Origin: Bdellovibrionales bacterium
GTDB lineage: Bacteria; Bdellovibrionota; FAC87; UBA2466
Length of the DNA stretch: 53,148 nt
Direction of reading: 5' to 3'
Assembly: GCA_009692515.1 (NCBI GenBank)
Contig: SHZA01000009.1
Location: forward strand, 1 to 53,148
The position numbers and the translations under genes are program-made. Every line of letters starts with the position of its first letter. The stretch's first letter is position 1. This document shows positions 26,080-35,128 of the stretch, piece after piece. Under the pieces are notes generated by a model. It had not been told where the DNA came from, searched no databases, and saw only the letters and a list, made by a program, of their open reading frames with translations.

Positions 26080-26757
26080 ATGAAGCTAATTAATTTATTT
26101 ATTGTTTCTTGTTTACTGTTTAGTGCATTTGTTTCTGAGGTTCGTGGGTCTAATATCGAAAAAAGGGTGGCCATTAGTCGCCAGGTGTTACTGGAACGGA
26201 TGGTATCCCATTCTGCGATTCCTCCTTTCCTTTTATCCCAAGCTCAGTGTGTGGCAGCAATGAGAAATGTAAAGGCCGGATTTATTTTCGGGGGTGAGGG
26301 CAGTACAGGAATGGTGAGTTGCCGAGTCAATGGAGTCTGGAGTGCCCCCTCTTTTTTAAATACAGGGGGCGTTAGCTTTGGTTTATTGATAGGGGGCCAG
26401 GTGGTGGATAATGTCCTTCTTTTTATGACCCCTTATTCTCGACAAATGTTAAATCGGAATTCGCTCCAATTGGGAGGTGATTTAAGTTTTGCCGTAGGCC
26501 CTATTGGGGATGGTGTGGGAGTCATGCTAGAACCGTTGTCTCATGTGCTCGTCTATTCTTCGGGGACCGGTTTGTATGCAGGCCTTTCTTTAAATGGAAC
26601 CGTAATGACCCACGGAGAGAATCGAAATCAAAAGTTGTACGGAAATTTTTTTAGTGCAGATCAAATTCTTTCCACTCCAGGAAACTTGGCACCCCCCTCT
26701 GTGCAGCCCTTCTTAGAGGTATTAAATCACTATGCAGGCCATGGCTCATCTCATTAA
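26080..26757 (+). CDS. Secreted Ysc84/SYLF-domain lipid-binding protein
   Basis: A 225-residue protein with a signal peptide (LINLFIVSCLLFSAFVSEVRG) and a Ysc84-type domain: AQCVAAMRNVKAGFIFGGEGSTG, FGLLIGGQVVDNVLLFMTP, GGDLSFAVGPIGDGVG and YSSGTGLYAGLSLNG. In bacteria these domains are exported and thought to bind lipids. GTAGGAGT precedes the ATG. It appears monocistronic, convergent with the phosphate transporter gene. No function beyond lipid association can be given. Confidence 0.85.
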   Translation: MKLINLFIVSCLLFSAFVSEVRGSNIEKRVAISRQVLLERMVSHSAIPPFLLSQAQCVAAMRNVKAGFIFGGEGSTGMVSCRVNGVWSAPSFLNTGGVSFGLLIGGQVVDNVLLFMTPYSRQMLNRNSLQLGGDLSFAVGPIGDGVGVMLEPLSHVLVYSSGTGLYAGLSLNGTVMTHGENRNQKLYGNFFSADQILSTPGNLAPPSVQPFLEVLNHYAGHGSSH

Positions 26758-26794
26758 TTGAGGAACCCTTATTTTAAAGTAGGAGTTCTCGATA

Positions 26795-27922
26795 TTAATA
26801 AAGACTGAGGCCCCAAAAGAAAAATGCGCTTAGGCAAAGCGATAAAGGTAACGTTATTACCCACCCTAGCGAGATAAGAAAAATATGTTTCCACTGAGCG
26901 TTCTTAGTGACGGCGCCGATTCCAAATAAAGCACCACAGGAGACGTGGGTAGTAGAGAGGGGCAACCCTTTAAAGGTGGAAAAAAGTACAAGCATAGATG
27001 TGATTAAATTCGCAGTGAAGCCTTGCCCTTCTGTTAGGGTCGTTATTTTATGAGCCAGTGTTTCTCCTACTTTTTTGGATTTTAAAAATCCACCTAGACA
27101 AATTCCGCAGGCTACTGCCATGATTGCAATCCCCTTTGGAAAGGCGGCTCCCATTAAAAGAATAGCCGCTATTTTGGGTGTGTCATTCACTCCTCTGGTA
27201 AATGAAACCAGCCCACCACTTAGAAAATGAAGTTTATTTAAAATGCCGGCGAAAGTGGCCCCAAGTAAAGAGCCCTGATATTTTTCGACACAGGAAACCT
27301 TTGTTCCAATGGTAAGGGTAGGTAGGTCATATGAGAATTGTGTAGCAGCAATTTCAGGAGACATTCCTTTTGGAATAACACTAATAATATTTCTCCCAAT
27401 ACAGAGACAGTTTTCCTTCTTTAATCCTATTCTATGAATGAGAAAATGAAAAAAAGGATAAAGCATTAGCGCTGAAAATGCCGCAATCAAAGGGGATACA
27501 ATTAAGGGTATTAAAAAGGTGGAGGTTATCTTGCTAAACTGCAATTCACTAGGGAATCCCACGATTGCGGCCCCGAGAATAGCGCCAATTAAAGAGTGGG
27601 TCGTCGAAATGGGAAATCCAAATTGAGAAGCTATCATGACGGTTGCGGCCGCACTTAGTGCTATCGCTATTCCAAAATGCGGATTTAATATTAGTGAATC
27701 TGGAAGGATTCCTTTCGCCGTGAACTTGAGTAGTAATGCGTTGCCAAGTACTAAAGCACACATAGACCCTGAAAGGGTGGTTGCATTCGCCCACCTTAAG
27801 GCGGATTTAAAATCGGTGGTTTTACTTCCGTAAAGAGTCGCAACCCCTTTGAAATTATCATTGGCCCCATTAGAAAAGGCCAAAAACATGACAGATGAAA
27901 AACAAATAAGACTCAAAAACAT
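26795..27922 (-). CDS. pit: PiT-family inorganic phosphate transporter
   Basis: A 375-residue inner-membrane protein with about ten hydrophobic segments and the two PiT signature repeats: SNGANDNFKGVATLYGS near the N-terminus and SFTRGVNDTPKIAAILL in the second half. PiT carriers import phosphate with protons or sodium. The length suits the short bacterial form. No phoU-like gene adjoins it. The upstream region holds a sequence faintly like a Pho box. Confidence 0.92.
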   Translation of the reverse strand: MFLSLICFSSVMFLAFSNGANDNFKGVATLYGSKTTDFKSALRWANATTLSGSMCALVLGNALLLKFTAKGILPDSLILNPHFGIAIALSAAATVMIASQFGFPISTTHSLIGAILGAAIVGFPSELQFSKITSTFLIPLIVSPLIAAFSALMLYPFFHFLIHRIGLKKENCLCIGRNIISVIPKGMSPEIAATQFSYDLPTLTIGTKVSCVEKYQGSLLGATFAGILNKLHFLSGGLVSFTRGVNDTPKIAAILLMGAAFPKGIAIMAVACGICLGGFLKSKKVGETLAHKITTLTEGQGFTANLITSMLVLFSTFKGLPLSTTHVSCGALFGIGAVTKNAQWKHIFLISLGWVITLPLSLCLSAFFFWGLSLY

Positions 27923-28284
27923 AGGGGCTCCTGTTGATGAAATCGGTTAATTAGACCAAAACTGCTCTGTAGATCTAATGTTTTATGAAGTCATATTGTC
28001 TCAAAAAAAACCTTTAAGATGAAGTGTTGTTTTCTTTGAGTCGCCTTTTTTTTTATGTGAAACACGAATCCTTTTTATCGACCATATTATATGTGAAGAT
28101 GTGATTAACTCGAATAAAAAAATATCGATTTTATGACCCCATAGATGCCCCTAAAAATAGAGGCCCATAGGAGAAAATAGGGCTTTTATTAAATAAAACG
28201 AAAATTTTGTTTGTACTTTTTTAATAAATACACTTACTATTCTTCTGTAGTAGCAGTTTAACGAATAATTTTTTTGGGGGTAAA
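27923..28284. other. AT-rich intergenic region between divergent pit and the SWIB gene
   Basis: No coding frame is convincing in these 362 bp. It contains A/T runs, a palindrome TTTTATT-A-AATAAAA at 28184-28198 and a promoter candidate close to the SWIB gene. On the pit side, reading the minus strand, TTCATAAAACATTAGAT (near 27975-27993) is slightly like a PhoB box. Confidence 0.6.
28211..28240 (+). promoter_or_regulatory. Candidate promoter for the SWIB/H1-like gene
   Basis: TTGTAC (28211-28216) and TACTAT (28235-28240), 18 bp apart, 45 bp upstream of the ATG. An A/T-rich stretch precedes it, as at strong promoters, and GGGGG lies just ahead of the start codon. Confidence 0.4.
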
Positions 28285-28623
28285 ATGAAAAAAGCAGTGA
28301 AAAAAACAACAAAGACAACAAAAACAAAAACGGTGAAAAAAGCAAAGACTGTGAAAAAAGCTGGAAAGCGCAAACCAAATGCCGCTTTCATGGCTCCACT
28401 TAAACCAAGTGCAGCACTAGCTGAAATCGTAGGTGCTAAGCCTCTTCCTCGTACGGAAGTGATCAAAAAATTGTGGCTCTATATCAAAAAGCACAACTTG
28501 CAAGATCCAAAAAACAAAAGAAACATCAAAGCTGATGCGATTTTGAAACCTATTTTTAAAGGTAAAGCTGTAGTTTCCATGTTTGAAATGACAGCACTTG
28601 TTAGTAAGCAGCTTTCTGCTTAA
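28285..28623 (+). CDS. SWIB-domain protein with a histone H1-like lysine tail
   Basis: A 112-residue basic protein. The first ~33 residues are almost only Lys, Thr, Ala and Val (KKAVKKTTKTTKTKTVKK), an H1/Hc1-like DNA-binding tail. Then comes a SWIB/MDM2 fold: PRTEVIKKLWLYIKKHNLQD, NKRNIKADAILKPIF and MFEMTALVSKQL. SWIB domains occur in eukaryotic chromatin remodelers; bacterial copies such as in Chlamydia are thought to act in nucleoid or topoisomerase biology. The gene is monocistronic, with its own promoter and strong terminator, suggesting high expression. Confidence 0.9.
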   Translation: MKKAVKKTTKTTKTKTVKKAKTVKKAGKRKPNAAFMAPLKPSAALAEIVGAKPLPRTEVIKKLWLYIKKHNLQDPKNKRNIKADAILKPIFKGKAVVSMFEMTALVSKQLSA

Positions 28624-28642
28624 GGTTTTTTTGATGTCGTTG

Positions 28643-28676
28643 AAAAAGGTCGGCGGAGACGCTGGCCTTTTTTTTT
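28643..28676 (+). terminator. Strong rho-independent terminator after the SWIB gene
   Basis: AAAAAGGTCGGCG (43-55 of 28600) pairs fully, with two G-U pairs, with CGCTGGCCTTTTT across a GAGA loop, and nine Ts follow (28668-28676). It is 20 bp after the stop codon. Confidence 0.9.
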
Positions 28677-28696
28677 ATGGCTGCCTTTAACAGGGG

Positions 28697-29986
28697 TTAG
28701 TCGTTCAATAGAGTGATGGCGCTTTCTGCCATTAAATTAATTCCCACTCTCATCGCCTCTACTGGGCTAGGAAAGTAAGTTGAAGAATGAAGCGAGGGGA
28801 CATGACCTTTCTTTTTATAAGCCTCTAATCGCGATTCACTTAAACTACCTAGAGCGAACAAAACACTAGGGACTCCTGCCAAGCCATATCGACTAAAGTC
28901 CTCTCCCACCATCCAGGGTCTACCCGCCAGGATATTATTCTCTCCTAGAATTTTAATGAAGACAGGACGAAGCCTCGCTACAAGTTTAGAGTCATTCACA
29001 ACGCTGGGGACCGGCTCTTCGGACATTGTGATTTCAGGTTCTGGTGCTTGATAGGAGGTGGCTATCGCTCTGGCTTTGCGTTTGATTCCCTCTAAAATAT
29101 TCTCTCTAGTTTCCTTAGTGAAGGTTCTCACCGTGAGTTGTAGATGGGCGGAGTTCGAAATAATATTGTGTTTACTTCCTGAGTGAAAAGATCCGACCGT
29201 TAGGACTGCGGGTTCAGAAGGGTCCTTTTCTCTAGAAATTAAAGTTTGTAAAGCCAGAACTAATTCACTGGTCATGGGAATAGGATCGATGGTCTGTTGT
29301 GGATTGGCGCCGTGTCCGCCTCTACCCTTCATTATAATGTCTACGGAGTCGACGTTGGCCGTGATTGGCCCTGACAGTAAAGTGACCTTTCCTACCCGTT
29401 CAGAGGCATCGACGTGAAGGGCTAATGCATAGTCAGGTTTAGGGAATTTTTTAAAAAGGCCCGCATCTAACATGAGTCTAGCCCCTGCACCTTTTTCTTC
29501 AGCGGGTTGTCCAATGATCATTACAGTGCCATGCCATCGAGCTCTATTTTGGGCGAGAACTCTAGCAACCCCGATCATATTGGTAATATGGAGATCGTGT
29601 CCGCAGGCATGCATGACACCCACTTCGATTGCCTTCGATGGGCTTTGTTTTTGCTTAGAGGCAAAGGCCAATCCCGTTTCCTCCTCAATGGGTAACGCAT
29701 CTAGATCGGTTCTGAGCATGAGAGTGGGGCCTGGGTTGTTCTTTAAGATACCCACCACACCCCATCCGCCGAAAGAGACTGTCGTCTGAAAACCGGCCTT
29801 TTTAAGTTCTGTAGCAAAAATCGCTGCCGTTTTTTCTTCATGAAACGATAGTTCAGGGTTTTGATGAAGCTGCTCATAAAGGGGTTTTAGCTCCTGACTT
29901 AACGCCGTTAGGTCAATAAAGGATTTATCTTCGGCCCCGAAAGAAGTTAATGGCAAGAGTAAGTAGAGTGATAGTAAAATAGTCAT
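28697..29986 (-). CDS. Secreted M20-family amidohydrolase/carboxypeptidase
   Basis: An M20D-type metallo-amidohydrolase, the family of hippurate and N-acyl amino acid hydrolases. Metal-binding segments: LRTDLDALPIEEET, VMHACGHDLHITNMIG (Cys and His ligands), GQPAEEKGAGA with the catalytic Glu pair, ALHVD, and the C-terminal GEDFSRYG. The frame runs back to an ATG at 30109, but that overlaps the divergent ABC gene. The ATG at 29986 gives a normal signal peptide (ILLSLYLLLPLTSFGA) and 429 residues, so the enzyme is likely periplasmic or secreted. It is divergent from the ABC importer operon; a functional link is possible but unproven. Confidence 0.9.
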   Translation of the reverse strand: MTILLSLYLLLPLTSFGAEDKSFIDLTALSQELKPLYEQLHQNPELSFHEEKTAAIFATELKKAGFQTTVSFGGWGVVGILKNNPGPTLMLRTDLDALPIEEETGLAFASKQKQSPSKAIEVGVMHACGHDLHITNMIGVARVLAQNRARWHGTVMIIGQPAEEKGAGARLMLDAGLFKKFPKPDYALALHVDASERVGKVTLLSGPITANVDSVDIIMKGRGGHGANPQQTIDPIPMTSELVLALQTLISREKDPSEPAVLTVGSFHSGSKHNIISNSAHLQLTVRTFTKETRENILEGIKRKARAIATSYQAPEPEITMSEEPVPSVVNDSKLVARLRPVFIKILGENNILAGRPWMVGEDFSRYGLAGVPSVLFALGSLSESRLEAYKKKGHVPSLHSSTYFPSPVEAMRVGINLMAESAITLLND

Positions 29987-30065
29987 GTTTGCAATTGTAG
30001 CGAAATTTTCTTGGGTGTAAAAAGAAAAGAATGCACAGAGACAAAGAGGTTTATTTAAAATAAGT

Positions 30066-31088
30066 ATGGCCAATGTTGAAATTACAAAAGTAAGAAAATG
30101 TTTCGGCAATGTTGAGGTGTTGCACGAAATTTCTTTGTCGATTCAAACGGGAGAATTCGTGGTTTTAGTAGGCCCCTCCGGCTGCGGTAAAAGCACTCTA
30201 TTGCGAATGGTCGCCGGGCTTGATGTGCCCACCTCCGGAACTATCGCCATCGACTCTGAAATTGTAAATTCGATGCCACCGAAACTTCGAGGCGTAGCGA
30301 TGGTATTTCAAAATTACGCGCTCTATCCCCATATGACAGTTCGTCAAAATTTAAGTTTCGGACTGAAGCTGGCGAAGGTAGATTCTCTTGAAATAAAAAA
30401 GAGAGTTTTGGAGTCATCAGAAATATTAGGTATCCAAGACCATCTGGATAAAAAACCTGGACAACTATCTGGAGGACAAAAACAACGAGTCGCGATGGGA
30501 AGAGCCATGGTTCGTCAGCCCAAGGTCTTTCTATTTGATGAACCTCTTTCTAATTTAGATGCACAGTTGCGGGTAAAGATGAGAACTGAACTTAGCCTTC
30601 TTCATAGAAGGGTTCAGGCCACGAGTATTTATGTCACCCATGATCAGGTCGAAGCGATGACCTTAGCCGATAGAATTGCGGTGATGTACCAAGGAAAATT
30701 AGAGCAGGTAGGAAAACCCTTAGAGCTGTATCAAAACCCAAAAACTAAATTTGTAGCCTCTTTTATAGGGACCCCATCAATGAATTTTATCGAAGGGGAA
30801 ATTCTTACCAAACTAAAACCACCCAAAGGGTCGGTATGCGGAGGTTTTAGGCCTGAGAGTACCTTTCTTTCGGAGGAGGGGGCCCCTGCTAAATTATTTT
30901 TAGGAAAGGGGAGGGTTGTTTTAGTAGAACCACTAGGGGCCATGGCCTATGTGCACGTATCGTTAGCAGGACAGACCGTGATCATCGAGGCAAAATCTGA
31001 GGTATTTCCAAAGAATGAAGATCCAGTTTCTGTGTGGATCGATCCCACTAAGATATTTTTCTTTCAGGATAACGGAAACCGATTATGA
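30066..31088 (+). CDS. ABC importer ATPase (MalK/UgpC type)
   Basis: A 340-residue ATPase of the carbohydrate-uptake CUT1 class: Walker A GPSGCGKS (36-43), signature [14 protein letters not shown], Walker [13 protein letters not shown], switch VTHDQ, and a C-terminal TOBE-like domain ([10 protein letters not shown]). It powers the two permeases encoded next; the next gene overlaps by four bases. The start ATG lies 79 bp from the divergent M20 gene, so that spacer holds both promoters. The sugar cannot be read from sequence. Confidence 0.95.
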   Translation: MANVEITKVRKCFGNVEVLHEISLSIQTGEFVVLVGPSGCGKSTLLRMVAGLDVPTSGTIAIDSEIVNSMPPKLRGVAMVFQNYALYPHMTVRQNLSFGLKLAKVDSLEIKKRVLESSEILGIQDHLDKKPGQLSGGQKQRVAMGRAMVRQPKVFLFDEPLSNLDAQLRVKMRTELSLLHRRVQATSIYVTHDQVEAMTLADRIAVMYQGKLEQVGKPLELYQNPKTKFVASFIGTPSMNFIEGEILTKLKPPKGSVCGGFRPESTFLSEEGAPAKLFLGKGRVVLVEPLGAMAYVHVSLAGQTVIIEAKSEVFPKNEDPVSVWIDPTKIFFFQDNGNRL

Positions 31089-31957
31089 AAAAAGACTCCT
31101 CTTTATTGGCGTGGGGACTTTTGTTTCCTACTCTTTTGGTGCTGGGATGTTTTGTGATCTATCCCGCACTCCAGTCCTTTGTATTGAGTTTTCAAGATGT
31201 GGAGCCCTTTTCAAAGCAAAGTTTTTTTATCGGTTTTGAAAACTACATGGTCCTATTTAGATCTCCAGACTATTGGCAGAGCTTGAGAGTCACCTTCTTT
31301 TTTTTAGTGATGACCGTGATTCCTAGCCTGCTACTTAGCTTGGCCATTGCGATTACCCTGGATGCCAATCCCTTTTTTCAGAATTTTCTCAGAACCTTAT
31401 TTCTTCTGCCTGTAGCGATCTCCTCTAGTATGGCAGCGATGTTATGGATTTTTATTTATAATCCCACGGCCGGTTTTTTAAACTACATTTTAGATGTGAT
31501 GGGGATTCAGGGTCCTAACTGGCTCGCAGATCCCGACTATGCTCTAGTGGCCATCGCTGTAGCGACCGTCTGGAAGGAGATCGGATTTAATATTATTTTT
31601 TTTCTAGCAGGGCTCACCGCTATCCCCACTGAATTAAAGGAGGCCGCGGAATTAGATGGCGCTAGTCCCAGACAAAGGCTTTTTTATGTAGTGTTGCCAC
31701 TACTTTCTCCCACCCTTTTCTTTGTAAGTGTGGTTTCGGTGATCAATTCACTTCAAAGTTTTGGGCAGATACATATTTTGACAGCGGGAGGGCCTATGGG
31801 AGAGAGCACCACCTTAGTCTATAATTTATACCGAGATGCCTTTGTTAAATTCAGAACAGGATTAGCCTCTAGTGAGGCGGTGGTACTTTTTATTTTAATT
31901 ATGGGGGCCACCGTTTTTCAGTTTCGCATGGCAAAGAAGAGAGTCCACTATGGATAA
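31085..31957 (+). CDS. ABC importer permease, MalF/UgpA type
   Basis: A 290-residue integral membrane permease with six hydrophobic segments and the EAA coupling motif, [23 protein letters not shown], in the cytoplasmic loop that contacts the ATPase. The N-terminal region ([19 protein letters not shown]) is typical of CUT1 permeases. It overlaps its neighbours on both sides (ATGA upstream, 8 bp downstream). Confidence 0.93.
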   Translation: MKKDSSLLAWGLLFPTLLVLGCFVIYPALQSFVLSFQDVEPFSKQSFFIGFENYMVLFRSPDYWQSLRVTFFFLVMTVIPSLLLSLAIAITLDANPFFQNFLRTLFLLPVAISSSMAAMLWIFIYNPTAGFLNYILDVMGIQGPNWLADPDYALVAIAVATVWKEIGFNIIFFLAGLTAIPTELKEAAELDGASPRQRLFYVVLPLLSPTLFFVSVVSVINSLQSFGQIHILTAGGPMGESTTLVYNLYRDAFVKFRTGLASSEAVVLFILIMGATVFQFRMAKKRVHYG

Positions 31958-32792
31958 ACTAACCCTGACTCGACAAAATAAAAATAGAATAGTAGCCACC
32001 TTAATTTTATTGGTACCGGCGGCTATTCAGTGTTTCCCTTTGCTTTATCTTTTATGTGTATCATCGAAAAAGGGGGGTGAGGTCATTCAGTACCCTCCTA
32101 GGCTTTTGCCGGAACAACTCACCTTGATTAATTACCAGGAGGCCCTTAGCTCTGCCCCCTTACTTAGGTTTTTGCTTAACTCAGCTCTGGTGGCCACATC
32201 GATTACATTTCTGCAGGTGTTTACCTCGGTGCTAGCTGCTTATGCCCTTTCGAGATTAGAATTTAAGGGACAGAGATGGGTGATGGCATTAATTGTAGGA
32301 ACGATGATGATTCCAGGTGAGGTGACTATCATTCCAAACTATTTCACTCTGGCATCCTGGAATTGGTTAAATACCTATCCTGCGCTAATTTTACCCTTTT
32401 CCGTAAGTGGATTTGGTATTTTTCTACTTTATCAATTTTTTAAAACGATTCCAAAGGAGTTGGAAGAGGCCGCAATGCTAGAGGGGTGTTCACGATTGCG
32501 TTTTCTTTTTCAGTTCATGGTTCCCTTGTCGTTACCCGCGATTACCGCCTTTGCCATCTACTCTTTTGTGGGGGCGTGGAACCAATACCTATGGCCACTG
32601 ATTGTAACTCAATCGACGGAAATGCAGACTGCACAGATAGGCATTGGTATGTTTCGGTCTCAGAATGAATCTATGAGCTGGGGAGTGATCATGGCCGCCA
32701 CTGCGATGCTCATTTCGCCTACCGTTTTATTATTTATTGCGACGCAAAAACAATTTGTTCGCGGCATTACTATGAGTGGAATAAAGGGATAG
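31950..32792 (+). CDS. ABC importer permease, MalG/UgpE type
   Basis: A 280-residue permease partner. It shows six membrane spans and the EAA loop ELEEAAMLEGCSRLRFLFQF. The C-terminus (TQKQFVRGITMSGIKG) matches the MalG/UgpE ending. The start overlaps the previous permease by 8 bp, and the binding-protein gene starts within a few bases of its stop. Confidence 0.93.
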   Translation: MDKLTLTRQNKNRIVATLILLVPAAIQCFPLLYLLCVSSKKGGEVIQYPPRLLPEQLTLINYQEALSSAPLLRFLLNSALVATSITFLQVFTSVLAAYALSRLEFKGQRWVMALIVGTMMIPGEVTIIPNYFTLASWNWLNTYPALILPFSVSGFGIFLLYQFFKTIPKELEEAAMLEGCSRLRFLFQFMVPLSLPAITAFAIYSFVGAWNQYLWPLIVTQSTEMQTAQIGIGMFRSQNESMSWGVIMAATAMLISPTVLLFIATQKQFVRGITMSGIKG

Positions 32793-32795
32793 TTG

Positions 32796-34094
32796 ATGAA
32801 GCTTTTGAGTCTTCTTATATTATTAATTGCACTGAATCTCAATGCAGCCCCTGTAAAATTAACATTTTGGCATTCGATGTCGGGTGAAAAGGGAAAACTT
32901 TTAGGCGGCTTAATAAAAACCTTTAATGAATCACCTCAAAACAAAAACAAATACCAGGTGGTTCCCCAGTTCGTAGGTACCTACGACGAAGGATTAAATA
33001 AAATAAGGACTTCATTATTAGCAGCCCAAGGCCCTCACATTGCTCAGATTACAGATATTGGAACTCAGGTGATGATAGATACGGGAGGAATTATTCCTCT
33101 TCAAGAATTTATTGATGAGGATCCCGAATTTCCAATAAAGCAGATACTGCAACCGATAAAGAGATACTACCAGGTCAATGGAAAGTTATATTCGCTCCCC
33201 TTTGCAACCTCTAACCCCATTCTTTATTACAATAGGGATGCCTTTGAAAAGGTGGGACTTAAGCGGCCCCCTAAAACCTTTTCAGAATTAAAGGAGTGGG
33301 CGAAAAAACTTACCGATCCAGGTGCTAAAAAATATGGCATTACCTGGCCACTCAGTAGTTGGTTTTTTGAGCAATTCATCGCAAGGCAGGGTCAGGTTCT
33401 TTTGAACCATGGTAATGGGCGTGGGCAGAGGGCCACCGAAGCGCTTTTTCTCTCTGCAGAGGCGATTCGTTTTGTGACACTATGGAATGAGATGGTTCAG
33501 GAAAAAACATTTTCCAATGTGGGCAGAGGGTGGGATCCTGCAGAGGCTAATTTTCTAGCTGGTAGAGCGAGCATGCTCATTACCTCGACGAGTGATGTCT
33601 TTGAAATTGTAAAAAAAGCGCCCTTTCAATTGGGAACGGCCCCGATTCCCACCGCCGATAATAGGACTCTGGGAGGGACTATAGTAGGGGGGAATTCTCT
33701 CTGGATTTTAAAAGATAAACCTAAGGAGGAGATTAAGGGTAGTTATTTGTTTGTAAAGTTCATGGCGAGTCGAGAGATCCAAAAAAGATGGCATATGGGT
33801 ACCGGGTATTTTCCTATACGAGAGGATCTGATTATCGAATTAGAAAAGGAGGGGTTTTATGAAAAATTTCCCGCAGCTAAAACGGCAATCTTGCAGTTAA
33901 AGAGTTCGGCTTCAATGGTGGCCACGGAGGGAGCTTTAATGGGTGTGTTTGCAGAATCCAGAGATCATATTGAAACCGCAATTGAAAGAGTGTTGGCCCA
34001 TCGTATGAGTGTGGAGGAGGCTCTTGCTCGCGCTAAATTTCAAACGGATGATGCGCTAAGAAGGTATAATCGGTTTTTAGAAAAACGAAGGTAA
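32796..34094 (+). CDS. ABC importer extracellular solute-binding protein, UgpB/MalE type
   Basis: A 432-residue family 1 solute-binding protein with a signal peptide (KLLSLLILLIALNLNAA) and the usual opening KLTFWHSMSGEKGKLL. Later segments LPFATSNPILYYNRDAFEKVG and GTIVGGNSLWILKD are typical of UgpB-like proteins, which bind glycerol phosphodiesters or sugars. A TTG directly before would add one residue; ATG 32796 with AAGGGA upstream is preferred. Its position last in an ATPase-permease-permease-SBP order is the reverse of many ugp/mal operons. Confidence 0.92.
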   Translation: MKLLSLLILLIALNLNAAPVKLTFWHSMSGEKGKLLGGLIKTFNESPQNKNKYQVVPQFVGTYDEGLNKIRTSLLAAQGPHIAQITDIGTQVMIDTGGIIPLQEFIDEDPEFPIKQILQPIKRYYQVNGKLYSLPFATSNPILYYNRDAFEKVGLKRPPKTFSELKEWAKKLTDPGAKKYGITWPLSSWFFEQFIARQGQVLLNHGNGRGQRATEALFLSAEAIRFVTLWNEMVQEKTFSNVGRGWDPAEANFLAGRASMLITSTSDVFEIVKKAPFQLGTAPIPTADNRTLGGTIVGGNSLWILKDKPKEEIKGSYLFVKFMASREIQKRWHMGTGYFPIREDLIIELEKEGFYEKFPAAKTAILQLKSSASMVATEGALMGVFAESRDHIETAIERVLAHRMSVEEALARAKFQTDDALRRYNRFLEKRR

Positions 34095-34145
34095 CATAAC
34101 AACTCCGGTATTGACGATTTCGGCTAGAGAAATTAAAAACTAAGA

Positions 34146-34796
34146 ATGAATATTACTACAAATCAAGATCTCATCGCTCAACTGGAATGGCGATATGCCG
34201 TTAAAAAATTTGATTCTCAGAAAAAAATTTCTGAACAGGATTGGAAGGCGATTGAAAAATCGTTGCTTTTAACCCCCTCCTCTTACGGCCTTCAGCCATG
34301 GAAATTTATTTTAGTTCAGAATCCGAATCTAAGAGCCGAGCTAACTCCAATTAGTTGGAATCAATCTCAGGTAGCAGAGTGTTCTCACTTTTTGGTGTTT
34401 GCGAGTAAAAATCAGATCGATGAAGCCTATATTTCCAAGTTTATTGCACTTAATGCATCCACAAGAGGCATGCCCCCAGAAAAATTAGCAGGCTATAAAA
34501 AAATGATGGTAGCCGATCTCGTGACCGGGGGACGAAGTAAAACCATTTCCGATTGGGCGACTCGCCAATGTTATATTGCACTTGGAAATCTTATGACCAC
34601 AGTGGCGGTCATGGGAATCGATGCCTGCCCTATGGAGGGAATTGAACCTGCAAAATATGATGAGGTTTTAAATTTGCTAGGTTCAGGCTATCAAACCTGT
34701 GTGGCCTGCGCCGTAGGGTATCGTAGTGCTGAGGATGTCTCTGCTAAATTAGTTAAGGTAAGATTCCAATCTGAAGAGGTTTTTATCAGAAAATAA
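34146..34796 (+). CDS. NAD(P)H-dependent nitroreductase-family oxidoreductase
   Basis: A 216-residue FMN flavoprotein of the NfsB-like group. FMN-site segments: RYAVKKFD near the N-terminus, LLLTPSSYGLQPWKFILV, and the C-terminal VACAVGYRSAEDVSAKLVKVRF. The family reduces nitro compounds and quinones with NAD(P)H. It sits 51 bp after the ABC binding-protein gene with no clear terminator between them, so readthrough is possible. The physiological substrate is unknown. Confidence 0.9.
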   Translation: MNITTNQDLIAQLEWRYAVKKFDSQKKISEQDWKAIEKSLLLTPSSYGLQPWKFILVQNPNLRAELTPISWNQSQVAECSHFLVFASKNQIDEAYISKFIALNASTRGMPPEKLAGYKKMMVADLVTGGRSKTISDWATRQCYIALGNLMTTVAVMGIDACPMEGIEPAKYDEVLNLLGSGYQTCVACAVGYRSAEDVSAKLVKVRFQSEEVFIRK

Positions 34797-34855
34797 ATGG
34801 TTACGGCCATCTCTTGGAGATAGCATCTGTAAGAGATCTGTTTTAGTGAGAGAGA

Positions 34856-35011
34856 CTAAACTGAGGTAGGTTCATCAGAATCGGTGAGTGCTTTTTTGAA
34901 GTCTCTAATCCCTTTGCCTAGGCTTTTTCCTAGTTCAGGAAGACGCTTGGGGCCAAAGACAAGAAGAGCGATGATGAAAACGACTAAAAGTTCTTGAAAT
35001 CCTAAGTTCAT
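34856..35011 (-). CDS. tatA: Twin-arginine translocase subunit TatA/TatE
   Basis: A 51-residue protein found by reading the minus strand of the 332-bp gap between the nitroreductase and carbamoyltransferase genes. It has one membrane helix (FQELLVVFIIALLVFG), the hallmark hinge FGPKRLPELGKSLG and an amphipathic helix GKGIRDFKKALTD. TatA forms the pore for folded proteins. The C-terminal tail is very short, as in TatE forms. No tatB or tatC is adjacent. ATAGGG lies just before the ATG. Confidence 0.92.
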   Translation of the reverse strand: MNLGFQELLVVFIIALLVFGPKRLPELGKSLGKGIRDFKKALTDSDEPTSV

Positions 35012-35128
35012 AACCCTATTTCTACTATGACTTAGTGAGTTAGGTCAACTTTTGCTTGTGTCTTTAGTGCAGCATCTGAAATAATAACCTCATCCCTTTT
35101 GTTTCTTATTTTTTGAATTGGAAAGCTC

